A DNA stretch of 64,000 nt from Planctomicrobium sp051465645 (GCF_051465645.1 NZ_CP195790.1:3658001-3722000), one strand, 5' to 3'; positions 36,181 through 46,200 are shown, counted from the stretch's first letter. Made by a program: numbers and translations. Notes: generated from the sequence alone by a model not told the origin.

Positions 36181-37619
36181 GAGCGTGACTCGCTTTGCTG
36201 TTGGACTGGTTCCGAATGATGAGGACTATCAGGAACGCCCCCTTGCAGCAGGTTTGCCCATGCTCGTTCAATTGAATCACAACCACGAAACAGCTTCAGA
36301 AATGGAGTGACAACAAATCGTGTCAGCATCGTATCGAGATGACCTCGATCGAGTGCAAAGCGGTATAAACGTGTTTGCAACGGCCCCGGCAATGTAGATT
36401 CCCAGAGAACCGGATGATGCCGCAATCGCGATCCCGTTGCGTTTTCCAGCTGGCCATAATCTTTCAGCAGCGACGGAGCGCGGATGAACTGCAACGTTCG
36501 CAAACAGGCATGACCAATGATGTGCGACAGGGCGAAGTACCAGATCAGATGTCCGACACGTCCGCCAATCGCAGCACCCAGTCCAATTTCAGCGACAATG
36601 AGTCCAATCTGAGTCAACGCGGCAAACGACAGTGCAGCCTTGATGTCGGTCTGCACCCGAGCCGTGATCGAGGCGAAAATTGCAGTCGCCAATCCCAGTG
36701 CGATGACCGCCCCCCAAAGCCAGGGCGAAATCACAAGCACAGGCGAGACACGCAACAGCAAATAGGCACCAAGATGAACCGACAATGCTCCATAGAAAAT
36801 CGCGCTCGACGGTGTCGGCCCTTCCATTGCTCGTGGCAGCCAGCCGGAGAATGGAATCAACGCTGACTTGCCTGCCGCTGCAATTAGAAGGAGATACCCA
36901 ACAAGAATGGCGGTTCCGGTTGCGGTAATGTTCGCAACACCTTCCGGCCACGTATTCGAATTCGTCACTCCTGTCAGAACATCAAAATCGCCTCCGCCGT
37001 TCAGGTGGTGCAACATAATCGCCGCCAGAAGAAAAGCGGCATCGGCAAAGCGATAGACAACCCAGACCCGTAACCCGTTTCGCACAGGGCCAGCTCGATT
37101 CTGGAAGTACGCCACCAGCAGAGCAGACGAAAGTCCCACCATTTCCCAACCGGCAAACAGCATCTCAACGGTGCCGGCGACGGCTGTCAGAATCATGCCT
37201 GCCTGAAAGATGGAGAACAGGAGGAAGAAGCGATGAAAGCCGGATTCACGATGCAGATAATGTCTGGCGAACGTCGCAATGACTTCGCAGAGCACAAAAA
37301 TCAGAATCGCAAACGGAACCGAAAGGCGATCGAAAATAATCTTGAATGTGAAATGAAAATGCAGGCTAGGGTCATTCACAATCACCCAATTCCCGAGCGT
37401 CACATGATTATGCCGGCTCCCAGAAATCAGCATCAGCACCAGAATCAGGATGCTGGCCACGATTCCAGTGGCTCCCACAATCTGCGTGAGTCGACTCGTG
37501 ACACGTTCGGAGAGTCGCCGGCTGAACAGGCTCGCAACTCCCAGAATTGCAACCAGCAGCAACGGAATGACAACAGTCGTGATTGCCAGAATCTGACTCA
37601 AAAAGTCCAGATCAACCAT
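36177..37619 (-). CDS. dabB: NuoL-like subunit of the inorganic carbon transporter (DabB)
   Basis: A 480-residue membrane protein with Proton_antipo_N/M domains. Its features are an N-terminal helix bundle, FDRLSVPFAILIFVLCEVIATFARHYLHRE, MLFAGWEMVGLSSALLVAYFQNRAGPVRNGLRV (typical of NuoL and DabB), and GKSALIPFSGWLPRAMEGPTPSSAIFYGAL. It lacks the long horizontal helix of true NuoL. Lying directly after dabA (TAATG overlap), it is inferred to be DabB, the cation-translocating partner that drives DabA. The 4-base overlap with the next gene also indicates one operon. Confidence 0.85.
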   Translation of the reverse strand: MVDLDFLSQILAITTVVIPLLLVAILGVASLFSRRLSERVTSRLTQIVGATGIVASILILVLMLISGSRHNHVTLGNWVIVNDPSLHFHFTFKIIFDRLSVPFAILIFVLCEVIATFARHYLHRESGFHRFFLLFSIFQAGMILTAVAGTVEMLFAGWEMVGLSSALLVAYFQNRAGPVRNGLRVWVVYRFADAAFLLAAIMLHHLNGGGDFDVLTGVTNSNTWPEGVANITATGTAILVGYLLLIAAAGKSALIPFSGWLPRAMEGPTPSSAIFYGALSVHLGAYLLLRVSPVLVISPWLWGAVIALGLATAIFASITARVQTDIKAALSFAALTQIGLIVAEIGLGAAIGGRVGHLIWYFALSHIIGHACLRTLQFIRAPSLLKDYGQLENATGSRLRHHPVLWESTLPGPLQTRLYRFALDRGHLDTMLTRFVVTPFLKLFRGCDSIERAWANLLQGGVPDSPHHSEPVQQQSESRS

Positions 37620-40600
37620 TAGAGGACCTCCTTCGAACGGGATGTCCTGGCGAATGTCCGGGGCTCAGATGCCAGCACTGACGCGAATCCCATCTCTCCA
37701 CGCCACCCACGAAACCATTCGTACGACGATCCGGAGACAGGCAACTGTGTCGACTCCGGTTGATACGGCACAAATCTGCCACCGTGAAAAAGATGCATCT
37801 GACTGGAATCCGGATCGAGCACAGCAAGTTGCACCCATTCGTTCAGAACCAGTTCACCAACCCCGGCGTCGCGATTCATGATCGAAGTCATCAATTCAGG
37901 AGTTGTTTCAATGACAAACAGAATTCGGATGGGTTCATGAATCTCGACCATCTGACTGGAGAGTCCGGTGCGTAGATCACTTTGCGCCCCTTCCATCACT
38001 CCCAGTAGCGAAACGACATTGTGCGGGAGCTTGTTCCCGCATCCGTACCCAACCGGGTCCACGCACGAGAAGTAGTATTCAAGGCTGATCCCTGCCGCGA
38101 CTGGAGTGGCAGCCTGCAACACCCGCAACAGGATTGAAGCGTCCGGAGTGTCTTGTTTGGGGTCATATGATTGCAGGAATGCACGTCGATCGAGGAACAA
38201 ACTTCGCGTTCGCTCACGTCGCCCGACATAGCAGATGGCATTGGTGGCATGGTTGAATTCAGGTCGAGCCTGTGAAAGATCTTCCGACCGGATCTTCACA
38301 TGTCGAATCGCCTCCTCTGGTGTCAGAGTCAACGGAGCACTTTCAAACTTTCGACAACGTTCGAGTGCGTTCAATGCCAATGCTTCATCGAGTTTCTCCT
38401 TCAAAGAGAAGAAGGAGTTGCGAACAGTTGTTGACAACTTATCGACATCAAAAAACTCGATCTCATCATTACAGGTGTTGTGATACCCGCCGATGAAGCA
38501 CGTTGAATCAGGAATGATAATTCCCCGTTCAGTAAGCAGATCCCGAATACGATGGTCGTTCGCCATCTGAGCAAAAGCACGGGCATTTGGCCCTCCCCTC
38601 GACCCGGCACACGCTCCGCAATTGTAGGCCGATTCATGGGGATTATTCTGGCTGGAAGATCCGTGCCCGATGAGAACGACAAGACTGGCAAAGTTCGCAG
38701 TCAGACCCGTTTCACGAAGCACCTTCTCAACGATGCCTGCCATCTCTTGTGGGGAGAACCCGATCTGGTCCGGTTCGCTCCCCGGCTCAGGCGTTGTCCG
38801 TTCAAGTCGCAACTGAGTCGCACTCGGCACCTCCATCAGCTTGCGTGCAACTTCACTGACGCGGGCGGTCTGCAACGGAAAGAGAATTCGTGAGATCAGG
38901 GGAACCGAAGCGAATGGTCCCAGGAACGTCGCCAGAATCGCCCCCCGAGTCATGGACCGCGACCCAAGATGCAGATGGCGACTCACTTTCCCGACGACTT
39001 TGCGAGCCTTTCGACGGAGCTGATCCGAAGATTCAAACTCGGTTGCGACCTCTTCGTGAACCCAATGTTGAGGGCGAACATTGCCGGGACACAACGGGGC
39101 CTCTCGTGCGTCCGCAACTCCGCGGTAGTACATGGCGATCGAGAAAAAGCCGGGAGCTCCCCATGTCTCCACGTCAGGAGCGACCTCTTCAATATGACGG
39201 CGAAGTGATTCCTCACGGTCATCAATACAAGTCACAACCTGTGCTCGAATGGGAGCTGCGGCGACGTGGGTGCGAGATGCGTGAGCAGTAAAGGCATCGA
39301 GTACCTGATTGCGATATCGCCGTTCATACGCCAGTTGCAGTAAACGACGACGTTCGAAGTTGCTGAAGGAGTCAATCTCTTTCAGCAAAGACCGCCAATC
39401 ATCTGCCGGCAGATTATAGAGTGTTTCAGGAGACCATCCGAACAGTTGGGCCACCTGAAACACAACGCTCGCACATTGAACAGCGCTCAGTTCGTCAGGC
39501 GAGGTCTGCGGTGGAACAGGCAGAGTTCGAAGATCGGCCAGTGAACCTGTCCAGCAGCCAGCATCTTTGGCAACCTGCGTCAGAGCGTGACATTCCAGCA
39601 ACAACTTCACCGCCAGAAACCCGACCAAGGTTCCTTGCGGCGATGGTCTCGCGATGCGCCCCGCCTGCGTCTCTGTCTGCCAGATGATGCCTGCCCAACC
39701 ACGGAGCGACAACAGGGTCTGAGCCAGAAACGCTTCCGTCTCCTCAACTCCAATTCCCAGTTTCTGCAATGATTCTTCAATGACGTCCAGAGCCGGAATG
39801 TTTTCCAGCTGTAATCGTCTGGCATGTACGATCGCCTCCTGGAACCAGCGTTCGGTGAGAACACCTGCCTGACTTGCATGTAACAGGAAGGCTTCATAGA
39901 AGCCCTGATCGCGGCCCGGCAGATTCCATTGCGACAAACCCTGATCCAGAAACGCGGCCGTAAACGGGATCAAGAGATCGTTCACCAGACGATCACAGTC
40001 TTCTCCGGTCGCTTGTTTCAGAATGTCACACGGACGCAGCAGACGGGCGGACTCCGTCCGTTGCCGACGATTCCGGTTGGCACCCGCCAGGCAGACTTTC
40101 CACAACGCGTTCAGGCAAAACTCTTCCCATCGGTGTTCCGTCCAGCGATCCATCGCTGACTCAGACGCCCCGAAACTGAGTTCCTGCAAGAACGGAGCCA
40201 AGTCGATTCCGGTCGCCGATGGCTGCTGCGACATCGTCGTTTCAACTGGAATCCGCTGCCGAAGTGCCCAATGCCGGGTGCTCTCCACCATGCCTTTCCG
40301 AGTCGCTCCCGAGACGTCCCTCCGCATCTTTTTCAGGATCTGCGTCTCTGCGATCTGCCATTCCAGTTCTTCGCTCGACCCGAGATACAGTGGGTCTCTC
40401 GCCATTGTCAGGCGTAACTGAAAGCGTGTTGTCAGGCCAGCAATGCTTTCGCCGCTGCGAGAGCCCAGTTCTTCCGAAAGCACCTGCTCGATGTCTTCCA
40501 GCCGAATTCGACCATCAGCCAGCTTTTGATGAAAGGCTTCTTCAGAGAGGAATGGCTCGCATCCATAAACCTCCATGCCTCGCCGCAGGGCAGTGAAGAA

Positions 40601-40771
40601 GGGCAGGTGCTGAAGCGCGTGTAACGTATTGTGATGCACGAAGACCGAAATTGGTCCTTGTGACGGCAGCAAATGTACGACATGCTGAATGGTACTCAGC
40701 AAATCTTCACATTGATGCGTCTCGTGACCAGATTGACTTTCGCAATCTTCAGACCGACTGAAATCGACCAT
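37619..40771 (-). CDS. dabA: DabA, energy-coupled CO2 hydration subunit (DUF2309/UPF0753)
   Basis: A 1050-residue protein of the UPF0753 family, which with DabB traps CO2 as bicarbonate using the cation gradient. The N-terminus has ISVFVHHNTLHALQHLPFF. The beta-carbonic-anhydrase-like zinc site is complete: Cys514 and Asp516 in VTCIDDRE, His703 in VLIGHGSSS, and Cys718 in AYNCGACAG. The spacings of 2 and 15 residues equal those of the characterised Halothiobacillus DabA site. SRGGPNARAFA follows. It is a cytoplasmic/peripheral protein with no signal peptide. The first gene of the operon, divergent from a two-component system. Carbon-fixation genes are not seen here. Confidence 0.93.
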   Translation of the reverse strand: MVDFSRSEDCESQSGHETHQCEDLLSTIQHVVHLLPSQGPISVFVHHNTLHALQHLPFFTALRRGMEVYGCEPFLSEEAFHQKLADGRIRLEDIEQVLSEELGSRSGESIAGLTTRFQLRLTMARDPLYLGSSEELEWQIAETQILKKMRRDVSGATRKGMVESTRHWALRQRIPVETTMSQQPSATGIDLAPFLQELSFGASESAMDRWTEHRWEEFCLNALWKVCLAGANRNRRQRTESARLLRPCDILKQATGEDCDRLVNDLLIPFTAAFLDQGLSQWNLPGRDQGFYEAFLLHASQAGVLTERWFQEAIVHARRLQLENIPALDVIEESLQKLGIGVEETEAFLAQTLLSLRGWAGIIWQTETQAGRIARPSPQGTLVGFLAVKLLLECHALTQVAKDAGCWTGSLADLRTLPVPPQTSPDELSAVQCASVVFQVAQLFGWSPETLYNLPADDWRSLLKEIDSFSNFERRRLLQLAYERRYRNQVLDAFTAHASRTHVAAAPIRAQVVTCIDDREESLRRHIEEVAPDVETWGAPGFFSIAMYYRGVADAREAPLCPGNVRPQHWVHEEVATEFESSDQLRRKARKVVGKVSRHLHLGSRSMTRGAILATFLGPFASVPLISRILFPLQTARVSEVARKLMEVPSATQLRLERTTPEPGSEPDQIGFSPQEMAGIVEKVLRETGLTANFASLVVLIGHGSSSQNNPHESAYNCGACAGSRGGPNARAFAQMANDHRIRDLLTERGIIIPDSTCFIGGYHNTCNDEIEFFDVDKLSTTVRNSFFSLKEKLDEALALNALERCRKFESAPLTLTPEEAIRHVKIRSEDLSQARPEFNHATNAICYVGRRERTRSLFLDRRAFLQSYDPKQDTPDASILLRVLQAATPVAAGISLEYYFSCVDPVGYGCGNKLPHNVVSLLGVMEGAQSDLRTGLSSQMVEIHEPIRILFVIETTPELMTSIMNRDAGVGELVLNEWVQLAVLDPDSSQMHLFHGGRFVPYQPESTQLPVSGSSYEWFRGWRGEMGFASVLASEPRTFARTSRSKEVL

Positions 40772-41321
40772 TGAAAGAGATCCACATTGAGATCATAGAG
40801 ATCAAAGCAGGCTGTCCGTTGAATTAGATTGGCAGTACGAAGCCAGTAAGCAAGGAGACAGACGGAGGACAAGCGCTTAAGGAGAGCAGGGAGTCGCGTC
40901 GGATGCAGAAAGCTACCGGGAGGGTTTTTCGTCGATGTCGTTGTCGAATTCAGAGGCCAGACGTCAGGACATTAGGGGGTGACCACATCTCTAAAAATTA
41001 TTATGCAATTGCCGACTGTGGAAATATACGATTGGTTACTTTTCTGTAATGAATCATTACGAGAAGATGTAACCGTTCTAATTTGCCGACATTTTTCGCA
41101 CACGAAAGCTGCTGCCATCCGACTGACCTCGGAAGTCTATTGGCTTCCGGGTAATATTAAAACTTAAAAACACATCAACCGACAGTGATTCGCCCTGATT
41201 GAATAACAGAACGAGATCACTCACGGGAAAATGAATTGTGCTGAATCAGGTTTCTGACAGATGTCCGAAGCCCCATTCATTTTTGAATCACGAATGATTC
41301 ACAAGTTGAGAGGACGGAAAC
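40772..41321. other. Divergent, AT-rich regulatory spacer between dabA and the OmpR-type regulator
   Basis: Five hundred and fifty bases with no supported gene. The half nearest the regulator is visibly AT-rich. It carries a long dyad (41034-41074) and a second short hairpin, CGGAAG...CTTCCG, near 41130-41150. It is probably the control region for both operons. Confidence 0.5.
41034..41074. promoter_or_regulatory. Long interrupted dyad, candidate operator or attenuator
   Basis: GGTTAC and GTAACC form the outer arms and GTAATGA/TCATTAC the inner arms around a single central base; the linkers TTTTCT and GAGAAGAT also partly pair. The two-tier symmetry suits tandem binding of a dimeric regulator, or an RNA hairpin if transcribed. 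Confidence 0.5.
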
Positions 41322-42053
41322 GTGGCCCAATCCTGGGATGAGAAAGACTCTGACACGACTGCCACTCTGGAGAAATCACCGTACAACATCCTCCTCGTCG
41401 AAGACGATCTGGTGTTAGGCAAAGCCGTCGCCCGAGGGCTGGAAGATGCCGGAAACCGTTGCACCTGGGTACGCAGCGGTCAGGAATGCATCGAGTCACT
41501 TCAGGCCGGTCAGTTCCATGTGATCGTCCTCGACCTGATGTTGCCAGACCAGTCCGGACTGGATGTTCTGGCAACGATTCGAAACGCTGGCAATCTGATT
41601 CCTGTTCTGATTTTGACCGCGCTCGGGTCTGTTCAGGAGCGAGTCGACGGCCTTGAAGTGGGCGCCGACGACTACATGGTCAAACCATTCGCAATGCCAG
41701 AGCTACTCGCACGACTGAAAGCGGTCACCAGACGAACTCAAAAGGTCGTCAGCCAGCATTTGCGAATCGGTCCTGTTTCTCTGGACCTTTCCACTCGACG
41801 CTTCTTCCGCGAAGGACGCGAGATCGATCTGACTCCGACCGAATCTGGATTGCTTGAGTTCCTGATGCGACACATTGATCAGGTCGTCACCCGTAAAATG
41901 CTCTGTGAACATTTGTGGGAATCAGACTGGGAAGGTGTGACCAATGTGATTGAAGTTCACATCAACCGGCTCCGCGGCAAGATGGACCGAGATTTCGATA
42001 AGCAACTGATCCAGACCGTTCGAGGGCGCGGTTACGTGATGCGAGTCACCTGA
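41322..42053 (+). CDS. OmpR/PhoB-family response regulator
   Basis: A 243-residue protein with a GTG start and AGAGGA a short distance upstream. The receiver domain starts ILLVEDDLVLGKAV, with phospho-acceptor Asp71 in IVLDLMLPD, Thr in LILTALGS, and Lys in MVKPFAMPELL. The winged-helix DNA-binding domain starts RIGPVSLDLSTRRFFREGREIDLTPTESGLLEFL and ends in VRGRGYVMRV. It is paired with the histidine kinase 130 bases downstream. A 20-residue polar N-terminal extension precedes the receiver. Possibly controls the divergent DAB operon (inferred from position). Confidence 0.94.
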   Translation: MAQSWDEKDSDTTATLEKSPYNILLVEDDLVLGKAVARGLEDAGNRCTWVRSGQECIESLQAGQFHVIVLDLMLPDQSGLDVLATIRNAGNLIPVLILTALGSVQERVDGLEVGADDYMVKPFAMPELLARLKAVTRRTQKVVSQHLRIGPVSLDLSTRRFFREGREIDLTPTESGLLEFLMRHIDQVVTRKMLCEHLWESDWEGVTNVIEVHINRLRGKMDRDFDKQLIQTVRGRGYVMRVT

Positions 42054-42186
42054 GCATCAGGATTCAACTTTTCCCACTGAAGCACCGACAGCACGGCTGC
42101 AAGTTCACATGCCGGTCTGTTCCCCATCGCGAACGATTTTCTATCTAAACACGATGTCACTTCCACTTCTGTAACTGAAAATCGGC

Positions 42187-43623
42187 GTGATGGAATTTCG
42201 ACGAATCGTGCGAACACTTCGATTTCAACTCGCGATGATGAATGCCTTCGTCGTGGGGCTCATCACGTTGAGTACGCTGATTTTCGTTCGTCAGGGGGTC
42301 GAATGGGCACTCTATCGCGAATTCGATCAGCTACTGCAGGAAGATGTGCAGGAAGTTTCGCTCGGGCTGAAACAGAATCCACCCATCCAGTTTTCAATGT
42401 TGCAGGATGAGCTGAACCGAAAGTCGCAAGGACACAGACAGCACTCCTGGTTCACCGTCCTCAGAGATGCTGAAAGCCGGACTGTCTGGGAAAGCGAAGG
42501 CGCCCCGAAGAACCTTCAATTGTCGAAACCAGTTCGCGCGAGGCAACCCTTTGAAAGCGGGGAATTCCGGCTCATCGTCGCCGAGATCGATGAAGGGATG
42601 AACGGAGTCCGATTAATCACTGTCGGGGCGAGTCTCAAATTCGTGCATCGTGAACTCAAACGCGTCGACAGTCTTGTCGCCATCGCTTTACTGATGATTG
42701 CACTTTTGGCGCCACTTTCCGGCTACTGGCTGGCGAAACGGGCGACACAGCAGATCGGCGATATCATTCTGACTGCCTCCCGACTACGCCCAACCAGACT
42801 TGATGAACGACTGAAACTTCGGGGCACAAACGACGAACTCGATCTCCTCGCAAAGACAGTCAACGGGTTACTTGACCGAATCGCCGAGTACCTGAAACAA
42901 CGTCGAGACTTCCTCGCAAATGCTGCGCATGAACTCCGCACTCCATTAGCGGCAATTCGCAGTTCCATCGAGGTCGCACTGGACGGACGGGACCTGCCGC
43001 CAGACGAACAGTCTCTTCTGGAGGACCTGATCGACCAGCTGAATTCACTTGAGTTGCTCGTCAATCAATTGCTGGTTCTCACTGAAACCGAGAACTCTCC
43101 CTGGGGTCACAACCCGGAACGTGTGCCGATCCATGACGTCATTTATCGGGCAACAGAGATGTTCAATGGGGTCGCCGAGCAAAACGGCGTCACGCTCACG
43201 TTGACCTCAAACGCCGAATGTTTCGTTGCAGGTAGTCAGCGTTATCTACGGCAAGTCATGAACAATCTCATCGACAACGCCGTGAAATACACCCCCGCTG
43301 GCGGAACGATTCAGATTTCGCTCGAAAGACACGACAAGGACAACACGGCCCTACTGACGATTGCGGACACGGGAATCGGGATCTCGGAGGAAGACCTTCC
43401 CAGAGTGTTCGATCGATTCTTTCGGGGAGACCGCGGCCGGGGAAGAGAGCCGGCCGTACGAGGAACTGGTCTGGGACTTTCGATCTGCAAAGCCGTTGTG
43501 AACGCACACAACGGAAGCATCACTTGCAGCAGTACACAAGGAGTCGGGACAACGATTCAGGTCGTTCTGCCACTTGCCGAAAATCCTGCAACGCTCACAG
43601 CCACTCAGCTCGCTTCGCGGTGA
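42187..43623 (+). CDS. Sensor histidine kinase (EnvZ/OmpR-type architecture)
   Basis: A 478-residue protein. Transmembrane helix 1 is near residues 14-36 and helix 2 near 160-182. They enclose a periplasmic sensor of about 120 residues that has no recognisable family (WFTVLRDAESRTVWESEG inside). HAMP follows, then HisKA with His248 in NAAHELRTPLAAIRSS, then HATPase_c with N box NNLIDNAVKYT, G1 ADTGIGI, F box FDRFFRGD and G2 GTGLGLSI. All catalytic motifs are intact. A GTG (42187) and ATG (42190) are adjacent starts. Partner of the preceding regulator. Confidence 0.94.
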   Translation: MMEFRRIVRTLRFQLAMMNAFVVGLITLSTLIFVRQGVEWALYREFDQLLQEDVQEVSLGLKQNPPIQFSMLQDELNRKSQGHRQHSWFTVLRDAESRTVWESEGAPKNLQLSKPVRARQPFESGEFRLIVAEIDEGMNGVRLITVGASLKFVHRELKRVDSLVAIALLMIALLAPLSGYWLAKRATQQIGDIILTASRLRPTRLDERLKLRGTNDELDLLAKTVNGLLDRIAEYLKQRRDFLANAAHELRTPLAAIRSSIEVALDGRDLPPDEQSLLEDLIDQLNSLELLVNQLLVLTETENSPWGHNPERVPIHDVIYRATEMFNGVAEQNGVTLTLTSNAECFVAGSQRYLRQVMNNLIDNAVKYTPAGGTIQISLERHDKDNTALLTIADTGIGISEEDLPRVFDRFFRGDRGRGREPAVRGTGLGLSICKAVVNAHNGSITCSSTQGVGTTIQVVLPLAENPATLTATQLASR

Positions 43624-43670
43624 CAAGTTTGCAGTTCGAAGACATTCTTAGAATGTGTCACATCGCAGTG

Positions 43671-44090
43671 CTATGCATGAGCAATTGTCTGCGAGCTCGA
43701 CATCGATAGCGGGGGAATCTCACCAGTGGCTTCCAGCTGAATCGCTTCTTCGCGAATCGCCTGAAAACCTTCCCGGAGCGTTGTCATCACTTCTCTGGCA
43801 GAGACCCATGATTCGACGGTCGGAGTCGCAATCTGGCCAATGCAGAAGACGCACAGATCATGAATGTTTGTCGCAACGTTACCAGACTCGACATTGATTC
43901 CATCCACGAGGTAGAGAATCCGTTCGGTCACCTTGATCTGTACTGCTGGATAGGCCGTCGCATCGCCTCGGTTCAGAATATCGATCCCGTCATCAAGACA
44001 CTGGATGGTTGAATCGTAAAGAGCGAGCAGCATGTCAACGCGAGTCCACGCCGTTTGAACGTTCTTACGATAAGCGTTGTGTCCGTACAT
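43671..44090 (-). CDS. fliS: Flagellar export chaperone FliS-like
   Basis: A 139-residue helical protein: NAYRKNVQTAWTRVDMLLALYDSTIQCLDDGIDIL matches the N-terminal helices of FliS (Y-x-x-x-x-V-x-T-x-x-x-x-LLLMLYD). FliS binds the flagellin C-terminus in the cytoplasm to prevent early polymerisation. It lies downstream of fliD and flagellin on the same strand, the usual FliD-FliS order. The C-terminal half (AREVMTTLREGFQAIREEA) fits the last helix. It is somewhat longer than usual. Confidence 0.85.
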   Translation of the reverse strand: MYGHNAYRKNVQTAWTRVDMLLALYDSTIQCLDDGIDILNRGDATAYPAVQIKVTERILYLVDGINVESGNVATNIHDLCVFCIGQIATPTVESWVSAREVMTTLREGFQAIREEAIQLEATGEIPPLSMSSSQTIAHA

Positions 44091-44208
44091 GATGGCTTCC
44101 CTCGACTCGATGACAAATTGAAGTGGCGGCTGACCGACACGCGGGAACAGGATGACTTCGAAAAGACGACTTTGACGCAGTCACAGGATGTTCTGAAGGA
44201 ACTCAGGT

Positions 44209-46200
44209 TTACATTTTTGTGATGCCTGAGAGCTGAGCCCCAATCAGGTTTCCAGTGGTCTGCAAACTCTGGATCGCGGTTTCCATTGCTTGAAACTGCC
44301 GCAGCAGATTTTCTTTCTGCTTATCAAACATCGCCTGCTGACGGGCGATCTGCTTTTCGACACTTTCGATCTGCGCCAAAAACTGATTGCTCTTCGTCAC
44401 CAGTACGCCTCGTTCTCCATCAAGCAGCTGATCAATTGCTGCATTCATGCGAGATGCGACCCCGCGGGTCAGAGTAATCGATCCCTCGACTCCGCTAGTC
44501 ACCTGCGATGCGTTCAGAGAGACGCGAATCTGCAACTCTGCTGTGTAAGTGTTGTCTTCATTGCCGGTAAGGATACGCCCACTTCCCTTGGCCTGTTCTA
44601 CTTTGCCATCAACGATGAATTCCCCGGCCACATCTTTTCCAATGGCACTTTCGCCACCACTGAAGCCGAGAGTCGCGACTGCCGAACTGGCGTAGATGGT
44701 CAAACGGGACGTACTGCCGTAACTTTCTGAATTGATCGACAGCTGATTTACATCATCCAGACCAACTCGCACAGATCGTCCAGAAAAGGCGGAATGCCCG
44801 TTGATCACGTCCTGAACATGATTCGCAAGTTCATTTCGATTGTAGGTTCCATCTTTCAGGATCAGGGTCTCTTCAACTCCATCAAGATTGATGCGCAAGG
44901 AGTTGTTCGAACTGTCGATGACCGTCGTTTCCTGGACCGCAGAACTCCCAGTCAATGACGCACGCTCTGCAGCCTGAGTGACGTTCACCTGAATTGGAGA
45001 CGCAGGTGCCGAGGTTTTTCCACTTGCATAGACGAAGGTAATCCCACCGGTCGTACTCTTTCCGTTCACAGCAAATAACTGCCGCAAATCAGATGTCGCA
45101 ACGCCGTCGACGTTCCCTTTAATGAACTCCTGCAACCGAGTTTCGTTCACTGTCAAACGGCCGGTATCCGAAGTCGTGATCCCCAACGCACTGAGCCGGT
45201 TTGCCTTCGATGGCGTCTCAGGAATCACTGATTGGATCGTCGACTGGAGAATCTTGCGAAGGTTGACGACGGAATAGTCTCCTTGGAGAACCGCTCCGAC
45301 ATCGGATTCAGAATCGTATTTGGTGATCTCGTCGATGAAGTCGAGAAAGCTGTTGTACGCGGCGACGAAATCTGAAACGGCTTTGGTTGCCTTCTCTGAA
45401 TCTGCAGCCACTGTCACCGAAATTGACTTCGCTGGATCGGCCGCCTGAAGATTCAAGGTGACCCCGGAAATCAAATTCGTCACAGTATTCGTTTCACTGC
45501 TGGCCGAGATCGCCCCGGCCCCATCTCCGAGTGAGACGACTGCGTTTCTGGCACTCTGTACCGGGTTGTCAAAATCAAACTCCGGCTTCACCGCATTTCC
45601 GGAACTGCTCGCGAGGTTGTTGGAGATCGTGATTTCGTTCGACTCTCCCGTCTTGTTCCCGGTCAACATCAGGCGATAAGAGTTGGTTCCATTCTGCACG
45701 ACGCTGGCTGTCACTCCGACGTTCGCGAAGTTAATGGAGTCGGCGAGGCCTGTCAGGGAATCGTTTGAGTCATCGATGACGATGTCAGCCTGAGCCCCGT
45801 TTCCCACGCGAATGCTGAATGTTCCCTGAGTGATTGCAGAGTCAGGGTTCGGCACGACCTGAGAAGCAATTGTATGGGCCGCAGCAAGGGAATGAATCTT
45901 GATCTGATACGTCCCGGCGTTTGCTCGGGCACTGGCAGATGCAATCAGCGACTCGGCACTCGAAACCTGAACCATTCGTGCATCGAATGGATTATTTGTG
46001 GTACCGGCCAGCGCGGATGCCGTCGTTCTCAGCGTGAGAAGTTGAGTCTGAATGGACTGATATGCCGTTTTCTTCGTTTCGGCACTCGTCTTCTTCACGT
46101 TCTGCAAATCCAACTGGTTCTGCTGAATTTTCATCATCGCTTCGATGATATTGTCAGGATCGATCCCGGAGACCAATCCACCGATATTGATGTTCGCCAT
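44209..46200 (-). CDS. fliD: Flagellar filament cap protein FliD
   Basis: A 663-residue protein. FliD N domain ISGLVSGIDPDNIIEAMMKIQ at the start, central D2-D3 region with a flagellin hook-IN-like motif (VNVTQAAERASL), and FliD C domain with AVSDFVAAYNSFLDFIDEITKYDSES and a long C-terminal coiled coil (KSNQFLAQIESVEKQIARQQAMFDKQKENLL). It caps the filament and guides flagellin folding. It is larger than enterobacterial FliD (about 470), with extra surface domain. fliS follows after 118 bases. Confidence 0.95.
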   Translation of the reverse strand: MANINIGGLVSGIDPDNIIEAMMKIQQNQLDLQNVKKTSAETKKTAYQSIQTQLLTLRTTASALAGTTNNPFDARMVQVSSAESLIASASARANAGTYQIKIHSLAAAHTIASQVVPNPDSAITQGTFSIRVGNGAQADIVIDDSNDSLTGLADSINFANVGVTASVVQNGTNSYRLMLTGNKTGESNEITISNNLASSSGNAVKPEFDFDNPVQSARNAVVSLGDGAGAISASSETNTVTNLISGVTLNLQAADPAKSISVTVAADSEKATKAVSDFVAAYNSFLDFIDEITKYDSESDVGAVLQGDYSVVNLRKILQSTIQSVIPETPSKANRLSALGITTSDTGRLTVNETRLQEFIKGNVDGVATSDLRQLFAVNGKSTTGGITFVYASGKTSAPASPIQVNVTQAAERASLTGSSAVQETTVIDSSNNSLRINLDGVEETLILKDGTYNRNELANHVQDVINGHSAFSGRSVRVGLDDVNQLSINSESYGSTSRLTIYASSAVATLGFSGGESAIGKDVAGEFIVDGKVEQAKGSGRILTGNEDNTYTAELQIRVSLNASQVTSGVEGSITLTRGVASRMNAAIDQLLDGERGVLVTKSNQFLAQIESVEKQIARQQAMFDKQKENLLRQFQAMETAIQSLQTTGNLIGAQLSGITKM

